Source: Pseudoips prasinana
Lineage: Eukaryota > Arthropoda > Insecta > Lepidoptera > Nolidae
NCBI GenBank assembly: GCA_951640165.1
Contig: OX621255.1
Span: forward strand, 30,788,001-30,852,000
Direction: 5' to 3'
DNA: 64,000 nucleotides
Part shown: one piece after another, positions 1 through 11,158 of the stretch
Layout: the number at the start of each line of letters is the position of its first letter
Position numbering within the stretch: the first letter of the stretch is position 1
Translations under genes and position numbers: made by a program
The notes under the pieces: model-generated
Seen by the model: the letters and a program-made list of their open reading frames with translations, nothing else
Databases searched by the model: none
What the model was told of the DNA's origin: nothing

Positions 1-344
1 ATAAATACTGAATTCCAGTTGGAATCTTATCACCTACTTCAAAATCCACCGAAGAAAATGAATAGTCCTAAAATGCACTGTTACGATCATAAATCTATCA
101 TTCCATGTCTACCATAGAGCAAAAATCATAAAGTTTTGATACATAATCCGATTTAGTCGATTAATTTTGGTCAAGCTCTATACCAGTCCCAGAAATGTTG
201 ACAGTGTAAAATAAAATGACGTTACTTAGCTGAGAAACCTTTAAGTAGGGTTTTTAAATAAAGAAATAGTTGAGCGGGGTTTAAGTGGTTGAGCAGGGTT
301 TAGCTGAGACATGGTTAAGCGGCGGATCACGGAATTATTTTAAA

Positions 345-655
345 CTAGCTGTGCCCGCGACTTCGTCCGCGTGTTAATTAGTTTATTTCGTTTTTCTTGT
401 AAAATGAAAGACTTTTTATAAAATAAAAGTAGCCTAAGTTACTCCTTATTACATCAGCTACCTGCCAATAAAAGTCCCATCAAAATCGGTCCAGAGATTA
501 GCCGGAACAAACAGACAGACAGACAGACAAAAATTGTAAAAAATGTTATTTTGGTGTATGTACCGTATGTATATTCATATTTATGTAGTAAAAACCGGCT
601 ATTTCAATATTACAAACAGACACTCCAATTTTATTTATTTGTTTAGATGTATAGA
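345..655 (-). mobile_element. Helitron-like short element (long subtype)
   Basis: Read on the minus strand it starts TC after an A and ends CTAG before a T, the arrangement of Helitron ends. The interior has the GCGGACGAAGTCGCGGGCAC-type 3' block and a CAGACAGACA run near 512-532. There is no coding capacity. Assignment to the Lep1-type Helitron-like group rests on remembered family features. Confidence 0.5.
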
Positions 656-798
656 TAAGAGTGATACAATATGTATAACTTTCGCAAAACTTTTCCTGTG
701 GATTAGCTGTCAAAATTTACTTGTTGCAGGTTTTAATATTTCCTGGCAATTGTCATCACGGGCGCAACAGATGGCGTTTCTTGCCATTTTCTTGAAAA

Positions 799-964
799 CT
801 AGCTGTTCCCCGCGGTTTTACCTGTGTTAAACTTTATAAATTATAGCCCCAGGGAGTCAGCTAACTCCGTACCAAATTTTATTAAAATCGCTCCAGCCGC
901 ATAGATTTGAAGAGGTTACAAACATACACAGTCACATATTGTCTGCTTTATAATATTTGTGTGA
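799..964 (-). mobile_element. Helitron-like short element (short subtype)
   Basis: A 166-bp copy with TC and CTAG ends on the minus strand. It carries the AACCGCGGGG block near its 3' end and the AATATTATAAAG block near its 5' end that recur at 6598, 31569, 44796 and 50748. It is non-coding. Confidence 0.5.
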
Positions 965-1122
965 TGACTATGGTTATTATATGGTTTTAGCATTTTGAAC
1001 ATTTCAGATGGAATCAAATTTCAGGCATATTGACAATCTTGAATTGATTTAAATAAAATTATATGTCCAAAGACCACGGGTTATGTGGCCCTATGTGTGT
1101 TAACCACTCCGCTACTACACAG

Positions 1123-1501
1123 TGACTGCCTCGTTGGTATAGCGGTAGTGGGTATATAGGTGTTCACCCGCAGAGAAGAGGTCCTGGGTTTAAATCCCGG
1201 GTCGGGCCAAAAGTGATTTTGGGACTATTCTGTAAAAAGAAAAATATCTGAGCATCAGCCCGAGGTTTGGTAGTTGGCGGTATCATACCCTCGTGCCTCG
1301 GAGAGCACGTAAAGCGGTCGGTCCTGTACCTGACCTCTTTCCGGTCGTGTCGCTAGGCGTCCCATCGCATTATAAGAGTGAATAGAACGTGCTCCTGTGT
1401 TTGCGCACACACTTGAGCACTATAATATGTCCCGCTCAGATGGCTAATCTCTATTGAGACTGGCCGCCATGGCCGAAATTAGGCTAGGAGGACATTATTA
1501 T
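1123..1501 (+). mobile_element. SINE A, full-length copy with long target duplication
   Basis: A tRNA-like head carries an A-box-like TGGTATAGCGG and a B-box-like GGTTTAAATCC. The body ends GGAGGACATTATTATT. Direct repeats of about 31 bp (1092-1122 and 1502-1532) match at 27 of 31 positions, so this is an aged LINE-type target-primed insertion. The head carries a roughly 10-bp insertion between the boxes that other copies lack. Confidence 0.8.
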
Positions 1502-1558
1502 TATGTGTGTTAACCACTTAGTTACTGCACAGGAACAGAGCATTTCAATTCATTTGAT

Positions 1559-3145
1559 ATGTATGCGAAAACCCAGTCACCTGTCGATAGTTGTGCCTCA
1601 GATCCCAGAGCACGACTAACCCAACACTTCACCGACGACATCCCGGACGTCAGCCTGTGCGAGATTAGAATGGCTCTCGAACAGCTTAAGAACAACAAGG
1701 CGCCTGGTGATGATGGAATTACGGCAGAGCTTCTGAAGGCGGGTGGTACACCAATCCTACGGGCCCTTCAGAAGTTATTTAACTCCGTCATACTAGAAGG
1801 TCAAACGCCAAAAGCATGGCACAGGGGTGTGGTGGTGCTCTTCTTCAAAAAGGGCGATAAAACCCTCTTGAAGAATTACAGACCCATCACACTGCTGAGC
1901 CATGTTTACAAGTTGTTTTCGAGGGTCATTACGAATCGTCTCGCACGCAGGTTTGACGACTTCCAGCCTCCCGAACAAGCCGGTTTCCGTAAAGGCTTTA
2001 GTACCATAGACCACATACATACGCTGCGGCAGGTTATACAGAAGACCGAAGAGTATAACCAGCCATTATGCTTAGCGTTTGTGGACTATGAGAAAGCCTT
2101 CGATTCGATCGAAACTTGGGCCGTACTGAGGTCTCTCCAAAGGTGCCAAATCGACTACCGGTATATCGAGGTGTTAAAGTGTTTGTACGAAAACGCCACT
2201 ATGTCAGTGCGACTCCAGGACCAGAACTCGAAACCTATCCACTTGCAGCGAGGTGTGAGACAGGGAGATGTTATATCTCCGAAACTGTCCATCGCTGCAT
2301 TGGAAGATGTCTTCAAGCTTCTGGACTGGAAAGGCTTTGGCATCAATGTCAATGGCGAGTACATCACCCACCTTCGATTTGCCGACGATATAGTAGTCAT
2401 GGCTGAGACCCTTGACGACCTCGGTACAATGCTCGATGGCCTCAGCAGAGTCTCTCAACAAGTGGGTCTGAAAATGAACATGGATAAGACGAAAATTATG
2501 TCAAACATCCATGTTGCACCCACTCTAGTTAAGGTTGGAGACTCTGCACTCGAAGTTGTAGAGAACTATATTTACCTAGGACAGACCATCCAACTAGGTA
2601 GGTCCAACTTCGAGAAGGAGGTCAATCGTAGAATCCAACTCGGCTGGGCAGCGTTCGGGAAGCTACGTAATATCTTCTCGTCCCAAATACCGCAGTGTCT
2701 CAAGTCGAAAGTCTTCGACCAGTGTGTGTTGCCAGTGATGACTTACGGAACAGAGACGTGGTCGCTAACTATGGGCCTTATCAGGCGGCTTAAGGTCACC
2801 CAAAGAGCAATGGAAAGGGCTATGCTTGGAGTTTCCCTGCGAGATCGAATCAGAAATGATGAGATCCGCAGGCGAACCAAAGTCACCGACATAGCCCTAA
2901 GAATTGCCAAGCTGAAGTGGCAGTGGGCAGGGCACATAGCTCGTAGAGCCGACGGCCGCTGGGGCAGAAAGGTTCTCGAGTGGCGACCACGAACCGGAAG
3001 ACGCAGCGTGGGCAGGCCCCCTACAAGATGGACCGATGATCTTGTGCGGGTCGCTGGAAAACGCTGGATGCGGATAGCGCAAGACCGGCAATTGTGGAGA
3101 TCTTTGAGGGAGGCCTTTGTCCAGCAGTGGACGTCTTTCGGCTGA
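1559..3145 (+). CDS. RTE-type reverse transcriptase (N-terminally truncated)
   Basis: The frame runs uninterrupted for 528 codons. Reverse transcriptase motifs appear in order: NNKAPGDDGITAE near residue 45, the fingers block with KNYRPITLLS near 103, motif A FVDYEKAFDS near 175, motif B GVRQGDVISP near 233, motif C LRFADDIV near 273 with the catalytic FADD, and motif D MNMDKTKI near 307. The C-terminus has the RTE thumb/connection region and ends ...GRPPTRWTDDL...VQQWTSFG. The protein is about half the usual RTE length because the endonuclease domain is missing, so it is not expected to move by itself. The start is simply the first ATG of a truncated frame. The clean frame suggests recent insertion. 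Function is reverse transcription of LINE RNA at the target site. Confidence 0.9.
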   Translation: MYAKTQSPVDSCASDPRARLTQHFTDDIPDVSLCEIRMALEQLKNNKAPGDDGITAELLKAGGTPILRALQKLFNSVILEGQTPKAWHRGVVVLFFKKGDKTLLKNYRPITLLSHVYKLFSRVITNRLARRFDDFQPPEQAGFRKGFSTIDHIHTLRQVIQKTEEYNQPLCLAFVDYEKAFDSIETWAVLRSLQRCQIDYRYIEVLKCLYENATMSVRLQDQNSKPIHLQRGVRQGDVISPKLSIAALEDVFKLLDWKGFGINVNGEYITHLRFADDIVVMAETLDDLGTMLDGLSRVSQQVGLKMNMDKTKIMSNIHVAPTLVKVGDSALEVVENYIYLGQTIQLGRSNFEKEVNRRIQLGWAAFGKLRNIFSSQIPQCLKSKVFDQCVLPVMTYGTETWSLTMGLIRRLKVTQRAMERAMLGVSLRDRIRNDEIRRRTKVTDIALRIAKLKWQWAGHIARRADGRWGRKVLEWRPRTGRRSVGRPPTRWTDDLVRVAGKRWMRIAQDRQLWRSLREAFVQQWTSFG

Positions 3146-3165
3146 TATGATGATGATGATGATAT
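1559..3165 (+). mobile_element. 5'-truncated RTE-type LINE
   Basis: The element retains the reverse transcriptase half of an RTE LINE and a short 3' end that runs straight into a (GAT)n tail at 3146-3165, typical of RTE elements in Lepidoptera. The apurinic endonuclease domain expected upstream is absent. The 5' boundary is not exact; it lies between the SINE A duplication at 1532 and about 1640. It is the reference copy for the RTE fragments elsewhere in the window. Confidence 0.85.
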
Positions 3166-3344
3166 CCCTATCAGATTAGCAATGCATAAAATAATAGGTT
3201 ACTGGATACGGCATTGGCGTGGAAGTCTCAATCAATAAAACATCACAATGGTTCTTGGAAGTCATAAAATGTTTATAACGGAAGCTTTAGGTCCCGCTAT
3301 ATTGAGACATGGATTACAAGTGCTGCATAATGAGAATAGTACTA

Positions 3345-3706
3345 CTGGCTGAATTTCGGCTACGGTGGCTAAAACTACGTTGGGCATATTGTAGTCTAGG
3401 AGTGTGTGAGCAAGCAGAATAGTAGTCTCTGATATAGAGAGTGCGCTTATGTACGCTCTCATAATCCGATGGGATGGCCCTCCAACACGCTCTAGAAGGG
3501 ATCAGACGAAGATGCAAAAGCTTTACTTGCTTACCGAGGCACGTGCTATACGCAACCGCCAACCTCTAGACTCAGGTTTCCTTCTTTCTTTTGACGAAAA
3601 AATCGCAATAACAGTTAATCGCCCGATCCAGGGTTTGAACCCAAGGTTTGCAGCATTCAACTGTATCTGCAGTTGAATAAGCTACCGCTAGAGCTACGAG
3701 GCAGTT
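3345..3706 (-). mobile_element. Old, strongly diverged SINE A-like copy
   Basis: Landmarks of SINE A appear in the right order but heavily mutated: GAATTTCGGC and a GGTGGC block, GTGTGTGAGCA, CTCTCATAATCCGATGGGA, CCGAGGCACG, and a head with GGGTTTGAACCCA and GCTACCGCTAGAGC. It is the oldest SINE A-like copy in the window and may be a related subfamily. Confidence 0.55.
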
Positions 3707-4291
3707 ATAAGTAATGTAAAACTGGCAATAAACGAAGAGAAAAAATGAGTGGGATGTTAAAGACCCCAGAAGCTTTTGCATAAGTTGTTTTAAATACAAA
3801 AGAACCCAATTCTTACCTAACATTAAACCAATCTTGTAGCAATCAGGAATTATTTCTGTTCTTTCTGTTCTGCGGTTTGCCATTCCTTTTATTAGAATCA
3901 AATGTTACAGTTTACTAGGAGCCTTGGTACATCTTTAGGTGGCCTCTTCAGATGCATTATTCTCTAGCCTTCTGTAAAATGTTCTCTTCACCTTCACTCC
4001 AATAACTCGAATACTACAATAAAACTCCATTAAAAATAGAGAAACTAGCGCATTTAACTTCTACTGTTTTATATTTTGTTCAAATTAGTGATGGGTCCAA
4101 AGCAGTTGTAGCGATTCCTTGAACAGATTTGGGTCTCATCGTTCTTGTCTTTTAAGTTGTGGGACAAGTTTGATGTGGGCTCATAGAAGATGTATAGATG
4201 GAGCTAGAGTCATTTGGAAATAGTCCTAAACGTGCCCAAAACATATACCGGGTCTTAGATTAACTACTTAAATTCAAGTATTTATTAATTA
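3707..4291. other. Unassigned AT-rich stretch
   Basis: No coding signal, inverted repeat or family match was seen here. Confidence 0.5.
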
Positions 4292-4604
4292 CTAGCTGTG
4301 CCCCGCGGTTTTACCCGCGTTAAACTTCATAAATCATCACAGCTCCTCCCCCGTAGGTGATAGCGTGATAATATGTAGCCTATATGTTGACCCGACCTCT
4401 TAATAATATTCATGCAAAATTTGAAATAAATCCATGCAGAACTTTTTGAGATTAGCCCGGACATACATACAGACAAACCGACAAAAATTCTGAAAACTAT
4501 ATTTTTGGTTTCGATAGCGATTGCAGATCACGCCCCAAGTATCCTTTTTAAAAAATATACAATGTACAGTTTTGACTTTCCTACGATTTTATTATATGTA
4601 TAGA
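4292..4604 (-). mobile_element. Helitron-like element, long subtype
   Basis: TC/CTAG ends on the minus strand. The 313-bp body contains GTGATAGCGTGATAATATG, a CAGACAAACCGACA run and the TCCTACGATTTTATTATATG 5' end (as plus strand). Sister copies are at 32478, 36714, 39305 and 40988. Confidence 0.55.
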
Positions 4605-5114
4605 TATAGATACATGTAAACTTTAGCTCTCATATATACCTATTTGAGATATTTTGAATTTAAGATAGCTAGGCGGATCATTTTGATAGTTTGTCTAACT
4701 ACACGCGTTTGTCAGCAACTAGCATTGTAATCTTACGTTATGGTCGTACCGACGAAAAACAATAGAAACATTATCAACAACAGTTTTTGTTGTACTAATT
4801 CCATTTGCCACCCGCTGTCAATTCTTAAAACCAAAAATAATTAATTAATACTAAGACACAGCGGCTATGACGCATGCCATTGTGGCTGACATGTCAAATG
4901 TAATGAACTTACATATTTGTTTTTTCCTGATCGTTCACTTTGTATGTATCTAGAATCATGTTGGGAATTCTATGACGGTAGTGACAATGGAAAATTAATA
5001 GTTTGAGTCTGATTTGGTCATATTATTAGAAGTGACGTGAGGATTTGACATAGTCAAAATAGTACGAGTGGAGTTCTTTACCTCCGAGCGCTGGCGGTCC
5101 CGGGAGGGTAACCT
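4605..5114. other. Unassigned stretch
   Basis: Mostly unique AT-rich sequence. No gene or RNA signal was seen. Confidence 0.5.
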
Positions 5115-5357
5115 GGGGCTCTACCGGCTAAGTCGCCGAACCTCGATTTCTTAAATGGCGTTCAAATAAATAAAGGTTAAAAATTACTTAATCAATCTTT
5201 AAATCGGCTTCAACGTTGACAATCGATTCCGGGCCATTTATGACGTCACATGTGGTCATGGATGCCGATTTAACGACTGATTAAGTCATTTTTAACCTTT
5301 ATTTATATGAACGCCACTTAAGAAATCGATGTTCGGCGACTTAGCCGGTAGAGCCCC
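5115..5357. mobile_element. Palindromic MITE P1, copy 1
   Basis: A 243-bp element whose arms of about 95-100 bp are imperfect reverse complements, starting GGGGCTCTACCGGCTAAGTC. The spacer of about 48 bp contains GACGTCACATG. The other two copies, at 7317 and 14352, have the same length. It has no coding capacity. I could not define the target duplication, so the superfamily is open. Confidence 0.8.
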
Positions 5358-5508
5358 TGCTGTAGCTCAGGTAACACGCTTGTGCGTATTGGGGAGGGGG
5401 GGAAGCATTTAGGCCCAAATAGTAACGTGTAACTGAAGTGATCAAGATTGAAATTGTTGGCCGACTGTTCTTCCGAAGTTACCATTGCGGTTAATCTTGC
5501 GTCTATTT

Positions 5509-5889
5509 TATATAATGTCCGCCTAGCCGAATTTCGGCCACGGCGCCCAGTCTCAATAGAGATTAGCCATCTGCGCGGGACATATTATAGTGCTCAAGTG
5601 TGTGCGCGAACACAGGAGCACTTTCTATTACATCACTATCATGATCCGAGGGGACGCCTAGCGACACGACCGGAAACAGGTCAGGTACAGGACCGACGGC
5701 TTGACGTGCTCTCCGAGGTACGGGGGTATAATACCGCCAACTCCCAGACTTCGGGTTGATGCTGAGAAATTTCTTTATACAGAAAAGTCCCAAAGTCACT
5801 TTTGGCCCGACCCGGGATTTGAACCTAGGACCTCGTTCTCTGCGGGTGAACACGCTACCGCTAGACCAACGAGGCAGTCAATATATAAT
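5509..5889 (-). mobile_element. SINE A, full-length copy
   Basis: On the minus strand the head starts CTGCCTCGTTGGTCTAGCGG with B-box-like GGTTCAAATCC and the tail ends in TATTATA-like sequence. An 8-bp TATATAAT at each end (5509-5516 and 5882-5889) is a possible target duplication. The cassette 5640-5760 holds the GTGCCTCGGAG...GTCGGTCCTG module. Confidence 0.75.
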
Positions 5890-5898
5890 AGTTAAATA

Positions 5899-6008
5899 AG
5901 GCCTCCCTCAAAGATCTCTACAACTGCCGGTCTTGCACTATTCACATCGAGCGTTTTCCGGCGACCCACGCTGCGTCTTCTAGTTCGAGGTCGCCACTCT
6001 AGAACCTT
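5899..6008 (-). mobile_element. RTE 3' fragment with internal deletion
   Basis: The reverse complement matches the reference RTE around 2965-3110, but the RPPTRWTDDL-coding stretch is deleted between CTGCGTCTTC and the AGCGTTTTCC side. It is a dead fragment beside SINE A. Confidence 0.7.
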
Positions 6009-6340
6009 TCTTATAAATATTATGATTGTATGTCCAGTATCAATATTGAAGTAAGCCTCTGTAGAGGAGTGGGCTCACGACCAAGCTTAAGACTGAAAGT
6101 CACGAACATCAGAACAATCCAATCATAATCTAACCTCCATTGTTGACACCTCAAAGTCTGTCTGATGGATTGCTCAACGTTTTGTCCCGTCAGCACCTTT
6201 GATTGAACTAGATTAGGTTATTATCAATACGATAGTATCTATAGCTTTAGTTGGTGTCGTGATTAGGCAGGCTATATGTATGAAAAGAGTGATAAGGTTT
6301 CTAAACGGGCCGTATTACTGTTGATGATTAAATGCCGCTT

Positions 6341-6949
6341 TATATGGTGGCCGAAAAGTAGACATTCAAACGCAAAATTTTGATACTTTATTATGAGGAG
6401 TATCCGAATCACCCCCATGTATGTTATACGATTTTGCGTAGTTTTGGAGATATAAATTTTTTCGTGTGTAAATTTCACCTAACATCAGTTTTCAATTTTT
6501 TTTCTCGTTCTGTTGTACATTTCTGTTTCAGTTTTTTTGTGATAACTAATAAGCATAGTTTAACCTAACACCCTAAAAAGTATGGTTTATCTGATCACTA
6601 GCTGTTCCCGCGGTTTTACCCGCACTAAACTTTATAAATTATAACCTATGTGTTAATCCAGGGGGTCAACTAACTCTATACCAAATTTTATTAAAAGCGT
6701 TCCAGCCGTTTGGATGTGAGGCATTATAAAAACATACACACTCACAAACTTTCGCATTTATTATATTAGTAGGATTGCAGAACTGACTTAGAATTTATTC
6801 GAAAGTTAAAAATTAGGGTTTGAGCTAAGGACTCATACAATTTTTAAGTATCAAAAAAATGGGGAGATTATGGTTTATGAATCAGATACTCCTCATCATA
6901 AAGTATCTAAATTTTGCATTTGAACGTCATCTACTCGGCCACCCTGTAT
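6341..6949. mobile_element. Element with about 65-bp terminal inverted repeats, interrupted by a Helitron-like element
   Basis: The left arm 6342-6410 and right arm 6877-6945 are imperfect reverse complements over about 65 bp, sharing GCAAAATTTTGATACTTTAT and GAGGAGTATC. The right end reads ACAGGGTGGCC outward. Removing the 177-bp insert at 6598 leaves about 430 bp. It is non-autonomous and of unknown superfamily. Confidence 0.6.
6598..6774 (-). mobile_element. Helitron-like short element nested in an inverted-repeat element
   Basis: It has clear ends: TCCTACTAATATAATAAATG at the 5' end and CTAG at the 3' end, flanked by A and T. It sits between the two arms of the 6341-6949 element and so is younger than it. 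Confidence 0.6.
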
Positions 6950-7105
6950 TATCTGAATATATATTGAGGGTAAAGCGAATAACATAAAGGATCATAAAAT
7001 AGGTTGAAAAGGGTTTTTCTTAAAATATTGCTGGCTGATTATTGTTTCGTACTCTTTTAAAATGAATAATTTTAAATTGAGAATCTCTATAAATAATAAT
7101 AAAAT

Positions 7106-7250
7106 AAAAAAGGTTTTTATTCACGTAGACTTTAAAAAAGAGCTTGTAAATAGTCAGAACATATTCGTAGTAATATATAATTAATTTATAATTATTTCTA
7201 GGTACATATAGATATTTAGGTACACGGATTGTAGGAAATAATTTACAATA
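7106..7250 (+). mobile_element. Repeat F, left part
   Basis: It matches the left arm of the foldback element at 33024, sharing TTCACGTAGACTTTAAAAAA and AATAGTCAGAACAT, and continues to the AGATATTTAGGTACACGGAT block. The partner arm is missing. Confidence 0.6.
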
Positions 7251-7316
7251 TGACTGATCTATATCAACTGAATTTCTTAACTATTTTCACAAAAATTCAT
7301 TCACCCTTTGCAGGCA

Positions 7317-7559
7317 GGGGCTCTACCGGATAAGTCGCCGAACATCGATTTCTTAAATGGCGTTCAAATAAATAAAGGTAAAAAATGACTTAATCAATCG
7401 TTAAATCGGCTTCAACGTTGACAATCTATTCCAGACCATTTATGACGTCACATGTGCCCATGGAAGCCGATTTAACTATTGATTAAGTAATTTTTAACCT
7501 TTATTTATTTGAATGCCATTTAATAAATCGATGTCCGGCGACTTAGTCGGTAGAGCCCC
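7317..7559. mobile_element. Palindromic MITE P1, copy 2
   Basis: Same 243-bp length and arm structure as copy 1. The outer ends are GGGGCTCTACCGG and CGGTAGAGCCCC. Its neighbours differ completely from those of copy 1, which supports independent insertion. Confidence 0.8.
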
Positions 7560-8338
7560 AGGTTTTAAAATCCTACCTGAATAAATGATTCGCTGTATAG
7601 CCATCGAAGTATTTTGTTCGCACATTACCATATTGCATAATATATAGTTCAATTAAAGAAATATTATAATTGTAAATCCATTTAGAGTGATCGTAATAGC
7701 CATTAAAAATTACATTCTGCGACTTGCTTTTTTATAATAGATACACATCTACGAGTCAGGTTAGGGTAAACGTACCGATTGATGTACATAAGAAACTGGT
7801 AAGCTATGGTTTAATTAATATTATTGATCGTAATTTATTTATTTTCTTTAGTGCAACTGATGTTTAGTTCCATTGGGATCTTTCATTTCCTTGATCGCTT
7901 TAATTATTATATTTTAAATATTAATAAATATGCAAAATTTGAAATTTCATATGATTGTTTTTCATACTAACAACATTTTTATTCTAACTGGGAATTCCTA
8001 ACTGCAATATTATTTATTTTGATAAACAAGCAAACACCTTGTTAATATTAAACATAGTATTGGTAAGTGAGTACGGCAGGTATTCCAAATTGTTGACGTC
8101 AGTCAGTCACGTAGCACCAGAACAATTATATTGACGTACGGGAGTGCCATGTTATTACGGAGGTATAATGTCTACCTAATATGGATATGATTGAGTAACT
8201 ATAAAATGCTAATTGCGTGGCTCATAATTTAGTTCCAATTGAAACATACTGAATGGTTTCTTAGTTATTCAATGTTTCATCATTAATTTCCCCTCAGTTT
8301 TTCTAATTTATATTGGGGTCAGTTTTGAAGTAGTAACT
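7560..8338. other. Unique AT-rich stretch
   Basis: No repeat or coding signal was recognised. A CRE-like TGACGTCA lies at about 8094-8101; alone it carries little weight. Confidence 0.5.
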
Positions 8339-8773
8339 ATGATTGTTTGCTCTATGTGGTCTATAACGATTTTCATAGAATATATTATCATGTCAACCGG
8401 GAGAGTAGATTTATCATGCACTACAAGGCATGGAGGCGTTCCTCAAACACAAAAATGTTTGTTATTAACTAACTCAAAAAAAGAGGAGGTTCTCAATTCA
8501 ACTGCATTTTTATTTGTTGTATGTATGTCGTCCGGTGTTTGTCAATCGTTTATCGTAATGAGTCTCCTTCGAGCACTCGATGAGTTAGCAGCCCTTGAGA
8601 ATGATCAGTGGAGGACTGAAACACGTGTTGGGTATCGTACTGGCGCATGTTATTTGCTTTTTTATAGGTATTGTCCTTCTTGCATGTGCACATTTTTGCG
8701 GGCGGGAGGGCGGTGCAAATTGCATCCCGGCATGATTGAACTGACAATTAACGGAATTAACACTACATATTGA
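8339..8773 (+). other. Unrecognised 144-codon open frame
   Basis: The longest open frame outside recognised mobile elements. It starts at an ATG and is less AT-rich than its surroundings. It has a hydrophobic N-terminus (about residues 1-20) and a Cys-rich C-terminal part. I recognise no domain. No splice sites, upstream promoter or neighbouring exon were seen. It may be a chance frame or an old mobile-element remnant. Confidence 0.15.
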
Positions 8774-10480
8774 TTTTGTATTTTGATTGTTATGGATTTC
8801 CGCAAAGTGACGCCTGGTTCCATTACTTATCTACAGAACTGTATATACATATACTTAATACATAGAATTCACTAGTTATAATTGTTTCCATCGATATTAT
8901 TGATACAGTTGACGTTTAACTTAATTATGATGATATGTATGAGTTATTAGCACTAATTACTGTCATATCTTCATAACAATCAGTGATTCGCAGAAAAATG
9001 TTTTTCCTCGGATGGAAACTGGCGCATCTACCTTTCACAATTTCTTTAAGAGCACGCTCTCATTCATTAGGTAAATGACTACGAGAATACCATTGTCTAT
9101 ACTTCTCACATATATTACGAAATTAATTGTTTTAAATAAGCACTTGGATTGTGTTTTACGATGTAACTGTTGCATGACTTCTGACATTTATTAGAGTTCC
9201 GTACTAAAATAGTAATACCGAACCTTATTGGTGTGATTCTCCGTCTGTCACAATTGTATATCTCTGCTGCTACTAGTAGATTTTTTTAGATATTGCTTAT
9301 TCATTCAATTTAACGTGAAATATTAACTGTCTTATGAAAACATGAAACTGACTTCAACATATCGTTACAACAACCGATTTAAAAAAGAAATGATATCGAA
9401 CATAATAGAATTCTTTTTCCATCGAATAGAAAAATATAATAATCGATTCAGAAACAACGGAAAAATTGCATTGCAAGTACACTTTATTGCATCTAAACGT
9501 AATCAATCACTAAAAGAACATTTAGCATTCAAAATATAAGTACAATGGGCGGTCTTAATCATTAGGTATGGCAGGTGACAACAATTTAAAAACAACAGTT
9601 TAGTTTAGGTCCTAAACTTTAGGACATATTATAAAAGTAGATGTTAAAATATTGCATACATTTAACATGTATTTATGTACGTCCCCATATTTAGCAAATA
9701 AAGTGATTTGAATTGATTTATCGCAAAAGACGATCTACTTCAAACAACCCTTGAATGGACCCAAAGATTGAGAATGGAATAGCGGCAGTTGGTATTGTAT
9801 TCTACTTATATAATAACTTGTATACATGCTAACATGTACAGACTTTAATAATATACAAACTTATATACCTAAGCTTGGTAAACATAAGTTTCCATATAAC
9901 ATTTGAGTAAGGCACGGAACCCTCCCTGCGCGAGTTGACTTGCTCTTTGCCGGTCATCTCAATCATTCTAGTGACATAATTTCGTTGTCTTAACAAAATT
10001 CTTGCTGATCGCTACTGTATAATTAGAATTTCACACAATTTTATTGTTTAACAAATGTTGATAGCAGGACTTGAAATTTTTGTAGTTATAACGAATTTAT
10101 GGAAACCATGTCAAGATTTTGAGATTAGCGTAATTTTGCAATTTGTTTTAGCCTTAATTAAGAGGTGCGTCCTGTAATTACGTCTAATAACCAAAATTTT
10201 TACGTTGATTTATTATCAGAATACTCATAAAATAGATTAGGTATTGTTTTTATTAGTTATCAAGATATTGCACACTGAAAACTTTATGCAAATATGCAAT
10301 TTAAATTTCTGGGCTTTTGATATGCCACTCACAATATTCACTATGGATGTAAATTGTGTCCATCTATTATGTGTGTAAAGTACCCCGCGACACAGGGACT
10401 AAAATAACAGGAACTAAAACCAATTTCAATGTGTTTTAAAGCAATTTATCAGTAAGGGGATTGCAAGGGAACTCTATAAT
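8774..10480. other. Unique AT-rich stretch
   Basis: No gene was recognised. A frame at 9342-9539 is Lys/Asn/Phe-rich and looks like chance coding in AT-rich DNA. A possible LINE-like tail, AAATAAAGTGATTTGAATTG, lies near 9698-9717. Confidence 0.5.
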
Positions 10481-10575
10481 GGCTCTGCAAGTGTGTATCG
10501 TTCGTTGCTTACCCTAGAGTTAAGTTTGTTGTGGGTACGGGTTCGATTCCGTCGGATCATCAGTTACATGTTTTG
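10481..10575 (+). repeat. Possible tRNA-like SINE remnant
   Basis: A B-box-like GGGTTCGATTCCGTC lies near 10538-10552, after a poorly preserved A-box region. No tail is visible. Confidence 0.25.
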
Positions 10576-10748
10576 CCAGAAGATAGAAAGTGTATCTAAT
10601 GTAAATGCCATGTTGGAAAAAAAACATAGGGGGCAGTTTTAGAAGACTGTCGATAGAAGTGAAAACTATTTTTTACACTTCTAATCTAAATAATCTACAA
10701 TATAATAGTTGATACTTCACGTTGAGATATACTCTTTGTATATATATA

Positions 10749-11158
10749 TAATGTGTACTACTGCCTCGTTGGTCTAGCGGTAGCGTGTTCACCCGCAGAG
10801 AACGAGGTCCTGGGTTCAAATCCCGGGTCGGGCCAAAAAGTGATTTTGGGACTTTTCTGTAAAAAGAAATCAGCATCAGCCCGAAGTCTAGGAGTTGGCG
10901 ATATTATACCCCCGTGCCTCATAATTGTCGTGCCGTGCCGGAGAGCACGTAAAGCCGTCGGTCCTGTACCTGACCTCTTTCCGGTCGTGTCGCATAGGCG
11001 TCCCATCGGATCATGAGAGTGATGGAATAGAAAGTGCTCCTGTGTTTGCGCACACACTTGAGCACTATAATATGTCCCGCGCAGATGGCTAATCTCTGTT
11101 GAGACTGGCCGCCGTGGCCGAAATTTGGCTAGGAGGACATTATTATTAATGTGTACTA
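10749..11158 (+). mobile_element. SINE A with 12-bp target duplication
   Basis: The element spans 10761-11146 between two exact copies of TAATGTGTACTA (10749-10760 and 11147-11158). The head has TGGTCTAGCGG and GGTTCAAATCC. The centre carries GTGCC and the hairpin-forming GAGAGCACGTAAAGCCGTCG, and the end is GGAGGACATTATTA. A partial duplication around CATAATTGTCGTGCC adds length. The exact duplication marks a fairly recent copy. Confidence 0.9.

Noticed and set aside
1129..1210. tRNA gene prediction in the SINE A head
   Set aside because: Has an extra stretch between the boxes, no complete cloverleaf, and is flanked by a target duplication.
3810..3830. Minus-strand GTTAG|GTAAGA junction
   Set aside because: No pyrimidine tract upstream and no second signal nearby.
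5448..5853. Overlapping frames of about 100 codons on both strands
   Set aside because: They lie entirely within SINE A; the same frames recur in other SINE A copies (10753, 22388, 59695) with stops and shifts.
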